Assembly: GCF_037646345.1 (NCBI RefSeq) | Contig: NZ_JBBEWR010000001.1 | Span: 434,001-498,000, forward strand | Reading direction: 5' to 3' | Source of the DNA: Ascidiimonas aurantiaca | GTDB lineage: Bacteria; Bacteroidota; Bacteroidia; Flavobacteriales; Flavobacteriaceae | DNA: 64,000 nucleotides | Shown: positions 44,884-54,247 of the stretch, piece by piece | Numbering within the stretch: position 1 is the first letter of the stretch | How the letters are laid out: each line of letters opens with the position of its first letter | The notes under the pieces: model-generated | The model's database searches: none | What the model saw: only the letters and a program-made list of their open reading frames with translations | What the model was told of the DNA's origin: nothing | Program-made: the position numbers and the translations under genes

Positions 44884-47211
44884 TTATTCCAATGCATTGA
44901 GTCGTGCTTCCAGGAAAGCTCTTTCTTTTGATCTTAAGGAAGGAGCCAACTGTAGTAAACGTTCTTTATAAACCGGATCTTTCAATAAACTATTCAGCAT
45001 TTGAGATGCATTTTTAGAGAATTGCCATACCGGATGTACACAGGCATTTATCAGGTTTCGCAAAACAGGATCTGTAAAGGCATCTAACTGAAAAAACACT
45101 TGAAAAGCGTTTTGGCGTACCTCAAAGTGTGATGAAGGGAATGTGTACCTCTGCAACTCATCAAAAAGAGCGGGGGTCTCATTGGAGAGGTACGATGGTG
45201 TAAGTAGTGTTAAAGTGATCCATAAGATCCTGATATTTTTATCATTATGACCTGTTTCTTCCTTAGTTACTTTAAGGATTTCTATCCGCTCTTCAGGAAA
45301 GGTAACCCATAATTTCAGCAGGGCCGCCTCTCTTGTATCATAACTTGAGGCTTTGAGCAATGAGGTAAACGCTTTTTTAAAATCTGGCGGTATGGTATCC
45401 ATTTGCATTGCTATTACTTTTTGCACTTTAGGATCGGTGGTCTGTAGTGCTATTTCATACAGAGATAGCTTTTCATCCAAAGGTAATTGCGCAATACGGT
45501 AGAGTATTTGTTGCTTTAAAGGATAATAGACATCACTTTGTAAAAGCGAACGATATACCTCAAAGGCATTGTTGTTTTCGAGGCGCTCTAACGCTTTGAG
45601 CCTGTCAACAAAAGTATAGTTGCCTTTTATAAGTTTTGGCAATTGGGATTGAGGAACAGAAAAGGTGACATCGGCTAACTTATCATTTTCCGGGTTAAGC
45701 ACCCCGGGAGATGATCTACTTTCTTTTTTTACATCTTTTGGGAAAGCAAGGTTGTTTTTTGTTATAGAGATACAGGTTGTATCATTTTTTACAGAGTAAC
45801 AATACCTCAGGGAGATATGGTCATTGTTCTCAGTAATCTTTAAGTTTCCGCTATCCCAGCTAGCTTTTATTACTGGAATACGGTCGTTTTCCAGCCAGGT
45901 TTGCTTAAAATGAGTTAATGACGTGCCGGAAGCTCGTTCTGCTTCTTTTAAAAAGTCATCCGTCGTAGCTGATGAAAACTGATATTTGGTGAGATAGGCT
46001 TTTACCGCAGCTTTAAAGGCCTTGTCCCCTATTTTATTACGAAGCATATGCAACACCCATGCACCTTTCTCATAAAATGTAAGGCTGCCGGCATTAGGGT
46101 TCAAAAGGCTTTCCCCTATTCCTTCTTTAGACAGAGTAATAAGCTTTTGTGCAGACTGGTGCAGTTTGTTGTGGTAATACTCTTCTCCAAAAAGCATTTT
46201 TTCAGCCTGCAATGCATAATAAGTAGCAAAACCTTCCTGTAGCCAGTGATGTTCACCATCACGTGCCGTTACCAGATTACCGAACCACTGGTGTGCCATT
46301 TCATGAGCATTTACATTTACATAGTTCCTGTCGTTAAAAGCAATAGAATCTACCATATAACTATCGGAAAAAATAGTAGTGGTAGTATTTTCCATACCAG
46401 CATACAAAAAGTCTTTAACAGGCACCTGTCTGTAAACCTCCCAGGGATAATATACTCCCGTTTCCTCTTCCATAAAATGAAGCATTTCCCTGGTATAACG
46501 ATAGGTAGGCTCTACTTTTAAAGAGTCTTCAGGATAGTAGGCCACCTGAATGGGCACTCCTCTTTCGGTATAATAAGTATCATAAGCATATTCTCCAATA
46601 GCAATGGCCAGTAAATAGCTGCTCATGGGCGCATTCATATTATAGTGCCAGGTTTTAAAATCATTTTTAACGGAAACGGAATCCAGAATACCATTGGCAA
46701 AAACTTCATAATCTTTATGAAATGTAATACTTTGCCTGAAAATTACTTTCTCATTCACATCTTCAAAAGAAGGTACCCAGTGGCTGTTATTTTTCCCCTG
46801 TCCCTGGGTCCAAACCTGTTTTTTACCCGAGGGTTCATTCCACCCCCAAAAATACATCGCTTTTTGAGGCTGTGAAACATAGCTAATAGTGAGGGTATTA
46901 CCTTTCTGAGATGAGGCGTTAAGAGCTATATAAAGTTTCTTTTCGTCATAGCGATATATAGCTTTTTGTTTATTGATCTTAATTTCTGAAAATTTCATAT
47001 TCCGGGCATCAATTACTATCGTGTCAATTGGTGCCATCACATCAAAAGTATAGATAACAGTACCCGTAACCTCTTCTGAATAGGGATTAATATATAAGTT
47101 TACATAACTGTTTTTAAAATCAACATTTTCAACACTTTGAGAGCAAATATAACATTTGGTATATAATATAAAAATGAAACTAAAAATCAGTTTTATAGCT
47201 GTGTAATTCAT
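44884..47211 (-). CDS. M1-family aminopeptidase (active zinc site)
   Basis: A 775-aa exported metallopeptidase that removes N-terminal residues from peptides. The zinc site is complete: HEMAH (His303, Glu304, His307) with the third ligand Glu326 in LQEGFATYY, and the exopeptidase loop is GMEN at 272-275. A signal peptide covers residues about 1-24. The C-terminal third is helical, with HEAT-like repeats. ATG 47211 is preferred to the TTG three codons earlier. The protein contrasts with the inactive M1-like protein at 24318. It is divergent from recG. Confidence 0.93.
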   Translation of the reverse strand: MNYTAIKLIFSFIFILYTKCYICSQSVENVDFKNSYVNLYINPYSEEVTGTVIYTFDVMAPIDTIVIDARNMKFSEIKINKQKAIYRYDEKKLYIALNASSQKGNTLTISYVSQPQKAMYFWGWNEPSGKKQVWTQGQGKNNSHWVPSFEDVNEKVIFRQSITFHKDYEVFANGILDSVSVKNDFKTWHYNMNAPMSSYLLAIAIGEYAYDTYYTERGVPIQVAYYPEDSLKVEPTYRYTREMLHFMEEETGVYYPWEVYRQVPVKDFLYAGMENTTTTIFSDSYMVDSIAFNDRNYVNVNAHEMAHQWFGNLVTARDGEHHWLQEGFATYYALQAEKMLFGEEYYHNKLHQSAQKLITLSKEGIGESLLNPNAGSLTFYEKGAWVLHMLRNKIGDKAFKAAVKAYLTKYQFSSATTDDFLKEAERASGTSLTHFKQTWLENDRIPVIKASWDSGNLKITENNDHISLRYCYSVKNDTTCISITKNNLAFPKDVKKESRSSPGVLNPENDKLADVTFSVPQSQLPKLIKGNYTFVDRLKALERLENNNAFEVYRSLLQSDVYYPLKQQILYRIAQLPLDEKLSLYEIALQTTDPKVQKVIAMQMDTIPPDFKKAFTSLLKASSYDTREAALLKLWVTFPEERIEILKVTKEETGHNDKNIRILWITLTLLTPSYLSNETPALFDELQRYTFPSSHFEVRQNAFQVFFQLDAFTDPVLRNLINACVHPVWQFSKNASQMLNSLLKDPVYKERLLQLAPSLRSKERAFLEARLNALE

Positions 47212-47341
47212 AATTCTCAATGGACCTCTTCTCTTTATTCTATTATTTTATTGCTATTGCAAGCTAATAAAATTAAGTGATTTTCATTTCCCGACGAGTG
47301 TTAACTTTGAACATTACCCGGGGAGTTTTATCTTCGTTGTC

Positions 47342-49447
47342 ATGAATGCTGAGTTGCTAAACACTCCCATAGATTATTTAAAAGGTGTAGGTCCTAATCG
47401 GGCACAGCTCCTTCGCAGTGAGTTAGGTATTGAGACCTATCAGGATCTTTTGCACTTGTTTCCTAACCGATATATTGACCGAACTACGTATTATAAAATA
47501 AAAGATCTGCAGCGAAATAATGCCGATGTTCAGATTACAGGTAAGATCATACATCTTAAAATGGTTACGCAACAACGTGGAAAACGATTGGTAGCTACTT
47601 TTATTGATGATACCGGTGAAATGGAGCTGGTATGGTTTCGCGGCCACAAATGGATAAAAGACAATTTGAAATTGAATGTCCCCTATGTAGTTTTTGGTAA
47701 ATGCAATTGGTACAATGGGGTTTTTAGTATGCCACATCCTGAAATGGAAATAGCAACTGAGCATGAACAAAGCCTTAGAACTGCCATGCAACCGGTGTAT
47801 CCCTCTACAGAAAAGCTTACCAATAAGGGTATTACCAATAGAGTAACCGCTAAATTGCTTGAACAACTTTTTAGGGAAACCGGTGGAAAATACCAGGAAA
47901 CCCTCCCTCAATATCTTTTGGATGAACTAGCTCTCATATCTAAAAGCAAGGCACTCTTCAATCTTCATTTTCCGGAAAGTGCTGCCCTTCTGGCAAAAGC
48001 ACAATACCGGCTTAAGTTTGAAGAACTTTTTTATATACAATTGCAACTCATTTTCAAAAAACTGATCAGGAAACAAAAAATAAAGGGATTTGCTTTTGAA
48101 AAAGTAGGTAAACAATTCAAGACTTTTTACGAAACACAACTTCCTTTCGAACTAACGGGAGCTCAAAAACGCGTAATTAGGGAAATTCGTAAAGATATGG
48201 GGAGCAATGCCCAAATGAACCGGTTATTACAGGGAGACGTGGGTTCAGGAAAGACCATTGTCGCGCTCATGGCGGTTTTACTGGCAGTTGACAATGGCTT
48301 TCAGGCCTGTATTATGGCACCTACCGAAATACTCGCTATTCAGCATTATAATGGTATCCGATCACTTTTAAAGAATATGGATATAGACGTACAATTGCTT
48401 ACGGGAGCTACACGCGTTGCCGAGCGTAGAGTATTGCACGAAGCACTGGAAACCGGAGAGACCAGTCTTTTAATTGGTACTCATGCATTGTTGGAAGATA
48501 AAGTAGTGTTTAAAAATCTTGGATTAGCTATAATTGATGAGCAGCACCGGTTTGGAGTAGCACAGCGGGCCAGACTGTGGCATAAAAATGAACTACCCCC
48601 TCATATTTTGGTAATGACCGCCACCCCTATCCCAAGAACACTGGCTATGAGCCTTTATGGTGATTTGGACGTGTCTGTAATAGATGAGCTGCCACCGGGC
48701 AGAAAACCTATACGTACAGTGCACCGGTATGATAGTAATCGTTTAAAAGTTTTTGGATTCATGAAAGAACAGATTAAAGAGGGTCGTCAGGTATATGTGG
48801 TGTATCCGCTTATCAATGAATCTGAAAAAATGGATTACAAAGACCTTATGGATGGTTATGAAAGTATTGCCAGGGAATTTCCGGCTCCGGATTACCAGAT
48901 ATCCATTGTACACGGTAAAATGAAACCCGCGGATAAGGATTATGAAATGGAGCGTTTTGTAAAAGGGGAAACCCAGATCATGGTAGCGACAACTGTGATT
49001 GAAGTAGGTGTAAATGTACAGAATGCTTCGGTTATGGTTATAGAAAGTGCAGAGCGTTTTGGGCTTTCACAATTACACCAGTTAAGAGGGCGTGTGGGAA
49101 GGGGTGCAAAACAAAGTTATTGTGTTTTAATGACAGGTGTTAAACTGAGCAATGATGCACGAACACGTTTGGAAACTATGGTTCGTACTAATGATGGTTT
49201 TGAAATTGCAGAAGCCGACCTCAAGTTAAGGGGGCCAGGTGACTTGATGGGAACCCAGCAAAGCGGGGTGTTAAATCTTAGAATAGCTGATATTGTAAAA
49301 GATGCAGATATATTAAAAAACGCAAGGCATATAGCCTTGCGTATCTTAAAAAATGATGAGAACCTGTCGAAACCGGAAAACCGCATTCTCAATTACGTGT
49401 ATAACCGGTTAACTAAAATTAAAACTATCTGGAATTACATTAGTTAA
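47342..49447 (+). CDS. recG: ATP-dependent DNA helicase RecG
   Basis: Remodels branched DNA, reverses stalled forks and processes recombination intermediates. The 701-aa protein has the N-terminal wedge/OB region (KGVGPNRAQLL, GDM-type loops), Walker A GDVGSGKT near residue 298, the DEQHRFG box, ATPIPRTLAMS, and the C-terminal helicase motifs ATTVIEVGV and QLRGRVGRG. Length and domain order are normal. A TAACTTTG -7 box lies at 47302-47309. Its last 8 bp overlap the end of the convergent gene at 49440, and no terminator lies between. Confidence 0.96.
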   Translation: MNAELLNTPIDYLKGVGPNRAQLLRSELGIETYQDLLHLFPNRYIDRTTYYKIKDLQRNNADVQITGKIIHLKMVTQQRGKRLVATFIDDTGEMELVWFRGHKWIKDNLKLNVPYVVFGKCNWYNGVFSMPHPEMEIATEHEQSLRTAMQPVYPSTEKLTNKGITNRVTAKLLEQLFRETGGKYQETLPQYLLDELALISKSKALFNLHFPESAALLAKAQYRLKFEELFYIQLQLIFKKLIRKQKIKGFAFEKVGKQFKTFYETQLPFELTGAQKRVIREIRKDMGSNAQMNRLLQGDVGSGKTIVALMAVLLAVDNGFQACIMAPTEILAIQHYNGIRSLLKNMDIDVQLLTGATRVAERRVLHEALETGETSLLIGTHALLEDKVVFKNLGLAIIDEQHRFGVAQRARLWHKNELPPHILVMTATPIPRTLAMSLYGDLDVSVIDELPPGRKPIRTVHRYDSNRLKVFGFMKEQIKEGRQVYVVYPLINESEKMDYKDLMDGYESIAREFPAPDYQISIVHGKMKPADKDYEMERFVKGETQIMVATTVIEVGVNVQNASVMVIESAERFGLSQLHQLRGRVGRGAKQSYCVLMTGVKLSNDARTRLETMVRTNDGFEIAEADLKLRGPGDLMGTQQSGVLNLRIADIVKDADILKNARHIALRILKNDENLSKPENRILNYVYNRLTKIKTIWNYIS

Positions 49448-50075
49448 TTACAAAAACAGTAAACATAAATTCTGAATCGAAGTCGTCTTTTTTGCTTCCT
49501 CCATTATCATTGTCCCCTATGTTTACTCTAAATCCTGTGGGTGTTTGCTCGTAATACGTTATTCCCGGGTCATCATTAGAACCTGCTCCGTTAGGACAGG
49601 GACCTCCACAATCGGGGATAGAAAGTAGTATTACGTAATTATTATTTGCCAGAGGCGTTTCAAAGGTGACCTGATAATCTCCTCGATTATCATTACCGTC
49701 CAGATTGGTAGATATCTTGCTTACCGTTGCATTAGAAATGGCCGCGGCTGTACCGTTGGCATTTACTTTTCCAAGTGCATATACCGAAACAGAAGGGCCC
49801 CCATGAGAAACTACCATAGTACCCCAGTTGGGTGTAGCGGAGTTACCTGTATTCACTTCCAGGGAATTAGTTGTTTCATTATAAATAATAAGACCGTTTG
49901 CAGGATTGGTAATATTTACCTTTTCTGCATTTGTGAATGTAGGGATCAAGATCCCTTTATTTTCACTTTCAATATGAAGAGCTGTACTCTCATGTGGCGC
50001 TGTAGTACCAATACCTACCTGAGCATAAAACGTAGAGCTTATTAAAAAGAACGTTAATAAATAGAATGTTTTCAT
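49440..50075 (-). CDS. Secreted flavobacterial 'VGIGTTAP' protein, unassigned
   Basis: A 211-aa exported protein. ATG 50075 gives a signal peptide (MKTFYLLTFFLISSTFYAQ) followed by VGIGTTAP, the stereotyped start of many Bacteroidota surface or cell-wall-associated proteins. A region with ...KGILIPTFTNAEKVNI and GLIIYNETTNSLEVN is repeated across that class. The C-terminal half has a Gly/Asn/Asp-rich stretch (GDNDNGGSKKDDFD). Function unknown; a tail-fibre or surface-display-like role is often proposed but not shown. The stop overlaps the end of recG by 8 bp. Confidence 0.78.
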   Translation of the reverse strand: MKTFYLLTFFLISSTFYAQVGIGTTAPHESTALHIESENKGILIPTFTNAEKVNITNPANGLIIYNETTNSLEVNTGNSATPNWGTMVVSHGGPSVSVYALGKVNANGTAAAISNATVSKISTNLDGNDNRGDYQVTFETPLANNNYVILLSIPDCGGPCPNGAGSNDDPGITYYEQTPTGFRVNIGDNDNGGSKKDDFDSEFMFTVFVIN

Positions 50076-50184
50076 AGTAAATTGTTTGAGGGCCATTAAT
50101 AAATATTGTCGCATAACAAATTATAACGGTACAAACTTACTTGTGTCTTGGTTTTCTTAAAAAAAAAATCGTTATATAACCAAT

Positions 50185-50209
50185 TTTACGGGTTGACCGT
50201 AAATTTTTT
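50185..50209 (+). terminator. Terminator-like hairpin in the 50-kb gap
   Basis: TTTACGG (50185-50191) pairs with CCGTAAA (50197-50203) around GTTGA, followed by six Ts (50204-50209). On the plus strand it looks like a short intrinsic terminator, although no gene clearly precedes it. Confidence 0.45.
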
Positions 50210-50798
50210 GAAGATATACGAAAAAAAATCTGGTACAAAATCTTTTTTTACAAAAAAACACACGTATAAATACGTGTCTTATATAAAGAAAAATCCTATA
50301 TGGTTAGGGACAGATAGGCGTTTTTGTACCATTTACCCAAACTCAAGGATGAGCTTTTATGTTTGATTATTAGTACATACCTATTCTTTTAATTATTCAG
50401 AGATCATCCCGGAAAACTCATTCTAATTACTTCGTGTTTTTTTATTTGTAACAGGACTATGCAGCCCTGGCATGAATATACTTTACAGTTCTTCCTTGTA
50501 TTAATCTATAACCTGGATACGAAAATATTATAGTTGTGTAAAGGAGATTTTTTTTTACCTCTCTTTGGTTTGAAGTGTTATGTTGTGTAGCAGGATGGGA
50601 TGCAGTACTCCCGACTTTTTTGAAACCTTTTAATTTTTTGAAATTTTATACGGTTTTTGCATGTTCAAAAGCCGGTACAGGAAAACAAATTGTAAACAAA
50701 ACATAGGTCTAATAAATCTCGTTTTTATCGTATTCCTATTACGTGTATATCTCTTGAGAAAATCATTTTTTAATAATTAAAATCTTGCCAGGCCTGTG

Positions 50799-50829
50799 TT
50801 GCCTTAGTAGGTACATTATCTTATATTTG
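50799..50829 (+). promoter_or_regulatory. Promoter of pheT
   Basis: TTG at 50799-50801, a 20-bp spacer and TATATTTG at 50822-50829. The start codon of pheT is 26 bp downstream. Confidence 0.75.
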
Positions 50830-50855
50830 CGCATTCCTAACTAATGAGGCAAAAT

Positions 50856-53285
50856 ATGAAGATTTCTTATAACTGGCTGAAGCAATTCCTCAAAATTGAC
50901 TGGGAAGCTGGAAAGACAGCAGAACTACTTACCAATCTTGGCTTGGAGATCGAGGGGATTTTTCCGTTTGAATCGGTAAAAGGAGGGCTAAAAAATATTG
51001 TAGTAGGTAATGTTCTTACTTGTATTAAGCATCCTAACGCAGACCGCCTGAAGGTAACTACGGTAGATATTGGTAACGACCGTATTCTTCAAATTGTTTG
51101 TGGCGCTCCCAATGTAGAAGAAGGCCAAAAAGTAGCGGTCGCCTTAGTAGGTACCACACTTTATGATAAAGATGGAGAGCCTTGGCAAATAAAAAAAGGA
51201 AAAATACGGGGAGAAGTATCTGAAGGGATGATATGTGCTGAGGATGAATTGGGACTTGGTACAAACCATGACGGTATTATGGTGTTAGATAACAGTTTAC
51301 AACCGGGAACACCCTGCGCCGATGTTTTTGAAATAGAAAACGATCATATTTTTGAAATTGGCCTTACTCCTAACCGTGCTGATGCCATGAGCCATTTTGG
51401 TGTGGCCAGGGACCTTAAAGCAGGGCTTTTACAGCAAAAAAAGCCATTGGAATTGATCACGCCCTCAGTGAGCAGCTTTAAAGTAGATAACAGGACGCTT
51501 AAGATAGATGTTGAAATTCAGGATAAGGAGTTATGCTCCCGTTATTGCGGGGTTACAATATCTAATGTTACCGTAAAGGAATCGCCACAATGGCTCAAAA
51601 ACAGGCTTACAGCTATAGGGCTTACTCCTAAAAATAATATAGTTGATGTAACGAATTACGTTTTACACGAATTGGGCCAACCATTACACGCTTTCGATGC
51701 TTCAGTTATTAAAGGCAATAAAATACAGGTTAAAACCTTACCCCAGGGAACACGCTTTACCACGCTGGACGGTGTGGAAAGAACACTTCACAATGAGGAT
51801 CTCATGATCTGTGATACTGAGAAACCTTTGTGCATTGCCGGAGTTTTTGGAGGAGAGAATTCAGGAGTTACCGGCAAAACCACCAAAGTGTTTTTAGAAA
51901 GTGCATATTTCAATCCGGTATCGGTGCGTAAAACTGCCAAGCGCCATGCCCTTAGCACAGATGCTTCATTTCGTTTTGAAAGAGGTATTGACATTAATAC
52001 AGTAAAATACGCTATGCTACGCGCCACTTTACTTATTCAGGAAGTAGCAGGTGGTATAGTGACCAGCGATATTATAGATGTATTTCCTAAAAAAATTGAA
52101 GATCATCAGGTTTTTTTAACCTTTGAAAAGGTGAATTCACTGGTTGGCCAGGAAATCCCGAGAGAAACGGTTAAAAGTATTCTTACCTCACTGGAAGTTA
52201 AGATCAATAATGTAACCGAAACGGGAATAGGCCTTACCATTCCCTCCTATCGGGTAGATGTTACACGAGAGGCTGATGTGATAGAAGATATTCTCAGAGT
52301 ATATGGCTATAACAACATTGCAGTTACCGAAAAATTAAATGCGTCTATCTCACATTCGGTGCGTTTTGCAGATGATCGTATTAGTAATATAGTGGCCGAC
52401 AACCTGGTAGCTCTGGGTTATTATGAGATTATTAATAATTCCCTGACAAATCCCGATTATATTACATTAAGTGAGCAAATCACCGAAGAGGCTCAGATCA
52501 CAATGATGAATCCGTTAAGCGGTGATCTGTCTGCCTTACGGCAATCGGTATTGTTTACTGGTATGGAAACCATTGCTTTTAATACAAACCGAAAAAGACC
52601 CAACCTGCGCCTTTTTGAGTTTGGCAAAACGTACCACCAGTATAATGGGAATATAAAAGAAGAAAAGAAACATCTGGCTTTGTTTATGACCGGGAACAAA
52701 ACCGAAAAGCACTGGAATACTTCTGAAGAGCCCGGAGACTTCTTTCACTTCAAATCGGTAGTGATGCGTGTACTTGAACGACTTGGTTTTACCAATATCA
52801 AATCGGCTCCGGTAAAGAGTGACCTTATCTCAGAGGGGCTTTCCTTTTCATCCGGCAAGCACAAACTGGTTGATATGGGTACCGTTAGTAAAAAAATACG
52901 ACAGTTCTTTGATGTTAAAAACGAGGTATTCTATGCCGATTTTGACTGGGATCATATACTAAGGGTCCTTGCACAACAAAATATAAAATTTGAAGATATC
53001 CCCAGGTTTCCGGAAGTAAAACGTGATTTTGCACTTTTGGTAAACAAGGACATCCAATTTAAAGATATTTATCAAACGGCCCTTCAAAGCGAAAAACGAC
53101 TTCTCAAAGAAGTGACCCTTTTTGATGTGTATGAAGGTAATAACCTGCCTGAAGGTAAAAAAAGCTATGCAGTTAGCTTTACATTGCAACCTGATAAGGG
53201 AACACTAACCGACAAAGATATCGACAAGGTGATGCGAAAGCTGCAAACCAGTTTTGAAAATCAAATAGGAGCAGAATTACGGTAA
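50856..53285 (+). CDS. pheT: Phenylalanine--tRNA ligase, beta subunit
   Basis: The large subunit of PheRS, required with PheS to charge tRNA-Phe; pheS is not in this window. The 809-aa protein has, in order, the N-terminal catalytic-like part, the tRNA-binding (EMAP-like) domain with VVGNVLTCIKHPNADRLKV, the B3/B4 editing domain, B5, and the C-terminal FDX-ACB anticodon-binding domain. ATG 50856 gives MKISYNWLKQFLK, the standard start; ATG 50844 is less likely. It has a good promoter but no leader peptide that I can recognise. Confidence 0.95.
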   Translation: MKISYNWLKQFLKIDWEAGKTAELLTNLGLEIEGIFPFESVKGGLKNIVVGNVLTCIKHPNADRLKVTTVDIGNDRILQIVCGAPNVEEGQKVAVALVGTTLYDKDGEPWQIKKGKIRGEVSEGMICAEDELGLGTNHDGIMVLDNSLQPGTPCADVFEIENDHIFEIGLTPNRADAMSHFGVARDLKAGLLQQKKPLELITPSVSSFKVDNRTLKIDVEIQDKELCSRYCGVTISNVTVKESPQWLKNRLTAIGLTPKNNIVDVTNYVLHELGQPLHAFDASVIKGNKIQVKTLPQGTRFTTLDGVERTLHNEDLMICDTEKPLCIAGVFGGENSGVTGKTTKVFLESAYFNPVSVRKTAKRHALSTDASFRFERGIDINTVKYAMLRATLLIQEVAGGIVTSDIIDVFPKKIEDHQVFLTFEKVNSLVGQEIPRETVKSILTSLEVKINNVTETGIGLTIPSYRVDVTREADVIEDILRVYGYNNIAVTEKLNASISHSVRFADDRISNIVADNLVALGYYEIINNSLTNPDYITLSEQITEEAQITMMNPLSGDLSALRQSVLFTGMETIAFNTNRKRPNLRLFEFGKTYHQYNGNIKEEKKHLALFMTGNKTEKHWNTSEEPGDFFHFKSVVMRVLERLGFTNIKSAPVKSDLISEGLSFSSGKHKLVDMGTVSKKIRQFFDVKNEVFYADFDWDHILRVLAQQNIKFEDIPRFPEVKRDFALLVNKDIQFKDIYQTALQSEKRLLKEVTLFDVYEGNNLPEGKKSYAVSFTLQPDKGTLTDKDIDKVMRKLQTSFENQIGAELR

Positions 53286-53311
53286 CAGCCATTATGCTGT
53301 TTAACTTTTTT
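53284..53311 (+). terminator. Weak terminator after pheT
   Basis: AACAGC (53284-53289) pairs with GCTGTT (53296-53301) around a 6-nt loop. The T-run TTTTTT begins 4 nt later (53306-53311), so the geometry is only moderately good. The stem overlaps the stop codon. Confidence 0.4.
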
Positions 53312-53383
53312 CTTGGCCAAACACAGCTTTTACCGTATTTACTTAAACACTTTTTCTATTACAAAGCATTTTTATAAGATGAG

Positions 53384-53414
53384 TTGATTTCTATGACCTA
53401 TTTCATTAAATTTG
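53384..53414 (+). promoter_or_regulatory. Promoter of the membrane protein gene at 53443
   Basis: TTG at 53384-53386, a 20-bp spacer and TAAATTTG at 53407-53414, with the ATG at 53443-53445. Confidence 0.65.
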
Positions 53415-53442
53415 AAAGGCTTCACCTCAAAAAACGAGAAAA

Positions 53443-54168
53443 ATGTTGTTGAAAAAGACTAATATCGAAGAAAAACTTCAACGCTATCAAAGCGCTGAAC
53501 GCTCTCAAGTATCGATCCTCGAACAGGTACGTAGTATTCTCGAAGAAGAAACCAGAAAACAGGATAATATTCTTAAGAACCTGGAGGGGCATACTGCCAC
53601 TGCTAAAAGTATTAATGAATTTATTTTTGACGATCTGGATACAGATAGAATATACCATATAGATACTATTAAACAGATATGTATAGACTACCGTCTTCGT
53701 TTTCTTGATACCCGTTATTTTAAAGGAAAATATCCTCAAGAAGCACTTTTGGAGATAACCAGACTTGAAAAAACACATAATACCCAACTGGGTAACTTTA
53801 AGATCATGGCGCCTTCAAAGTTGTTTAAACTCGAGAATGCAGACGATCCCTTATTGTTTGTTCCTCTCGGGAATAAATACTATTACCTGGTACATAAGTG
53901 GGGGAACGATCTACACCCGTTGCGCAAATGGTTAATGCTACCCTTTAAGAACTTTTTAAATCTTACGATTCTTATTTTTCTGATAAGCTGGTTGTTAACC
54001 GAAATGATACCCGCAGGGCTCTTTTCCAAAGAACAATCGCTTTCCAATTATATGGTAATCTATTTCTTTATGTTCAAATCGATAGCAGGAGTGGTTTTGT
54101 TTTATGGTTTTGCTTTAGGCAAAAACTTCAACCATGCTATATGGAACAGTAAATATTTTAATGCGTAA
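53443..54168 (+). CDS. Conserved membrane protein, unassigned
   Basis: A 241-aa protein not matching a family I can name. The N-terminal 60 residues are helical and charged, with heptad-like patterning (LQRYQSAERSQVSILEQV, then RKQDNILKNLEGH). The middle is mixed, with an aromatic strand LLFVPLGNKYYYLVHKWG. The C-terminal third contains two membrane helices (near residues 170-186 and 202-222). A soluble cytoplasmic N-terminus anchored by a C-terminal hairpin is the likely layout. It is a single-gene unit with its own promoter and terminator. Confidence 0.78.
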   Translation: MLLKKTNIEEKLQRYQSAERSQVSILEQVRSILEEETRKQDNILKNLEGHTATAKSINEFIFDDLDTDRIYHIDTIKQICIDYRLRFLDTRYFKGKYPQEALLEITRLEKTHNTQLGNFKIMAPSKLFKLENADDPLLFVPLGNKYYYLVHKWGNDLHPLRKWLMLPFKNFLNLTILIFLISWLLTEMIPAGLFSKEQSLSNYMVIYFFMFKSIAGVVLFYGFALGKNFNHAIWNSKYFNA

Positions 54169-54188
54169 ACTCAAGATATAATACTCAT

Positions 54189-54220
54189 AAAAAATCCCGG
54201 TTGTTTTCCGGGATTTTTTT
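54189..54220. terminator. Rho-independent terminator, convergent site
   Basis: AAAAAATCCCGG (54189-54200) pairs with CCGGGATTTTTT (54208-54219), 12 bp with a 7-nt loop and flanking A/T tracts. It serves the membrane-protein gene and, on the other strand, the ABC-F gene ending at 54248. Confidence 0.92.
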
Positions 54221-54247
54221 ATTATAAGGTATATTTTAACTTCTTAA

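Larger units (their letters stand above)
50076..50855. other. 780-bp intergenic region with hairpins
   Basis: No credible protein gene is present; the one 72-codon frame at 50148-50366 has no homology signal and is Lys/Phe-rich as expected of AT-rich DNA. The region holds a 7-bp hairpin with a U-tract (50185-50209), the 8-bp inverted repeat ACACGTAT..ATACGTGT (50260-50277) with a T-tract on the minus strand side, and the palindrome GTTATATAAC at 50171-50180. The pheT promoter is at the right end. One or more small RNAs are possible but unproved. Confidence 0.5.

Noticed and set aside
50148..50366. 72-codon plus-strand frame in the 50-kb gap
   Set aside because: Lys/Phe/Tyr-rich composition typical of translated AT-rich DNA, no promoter, and a hairpin with a U-tract sits inside it.
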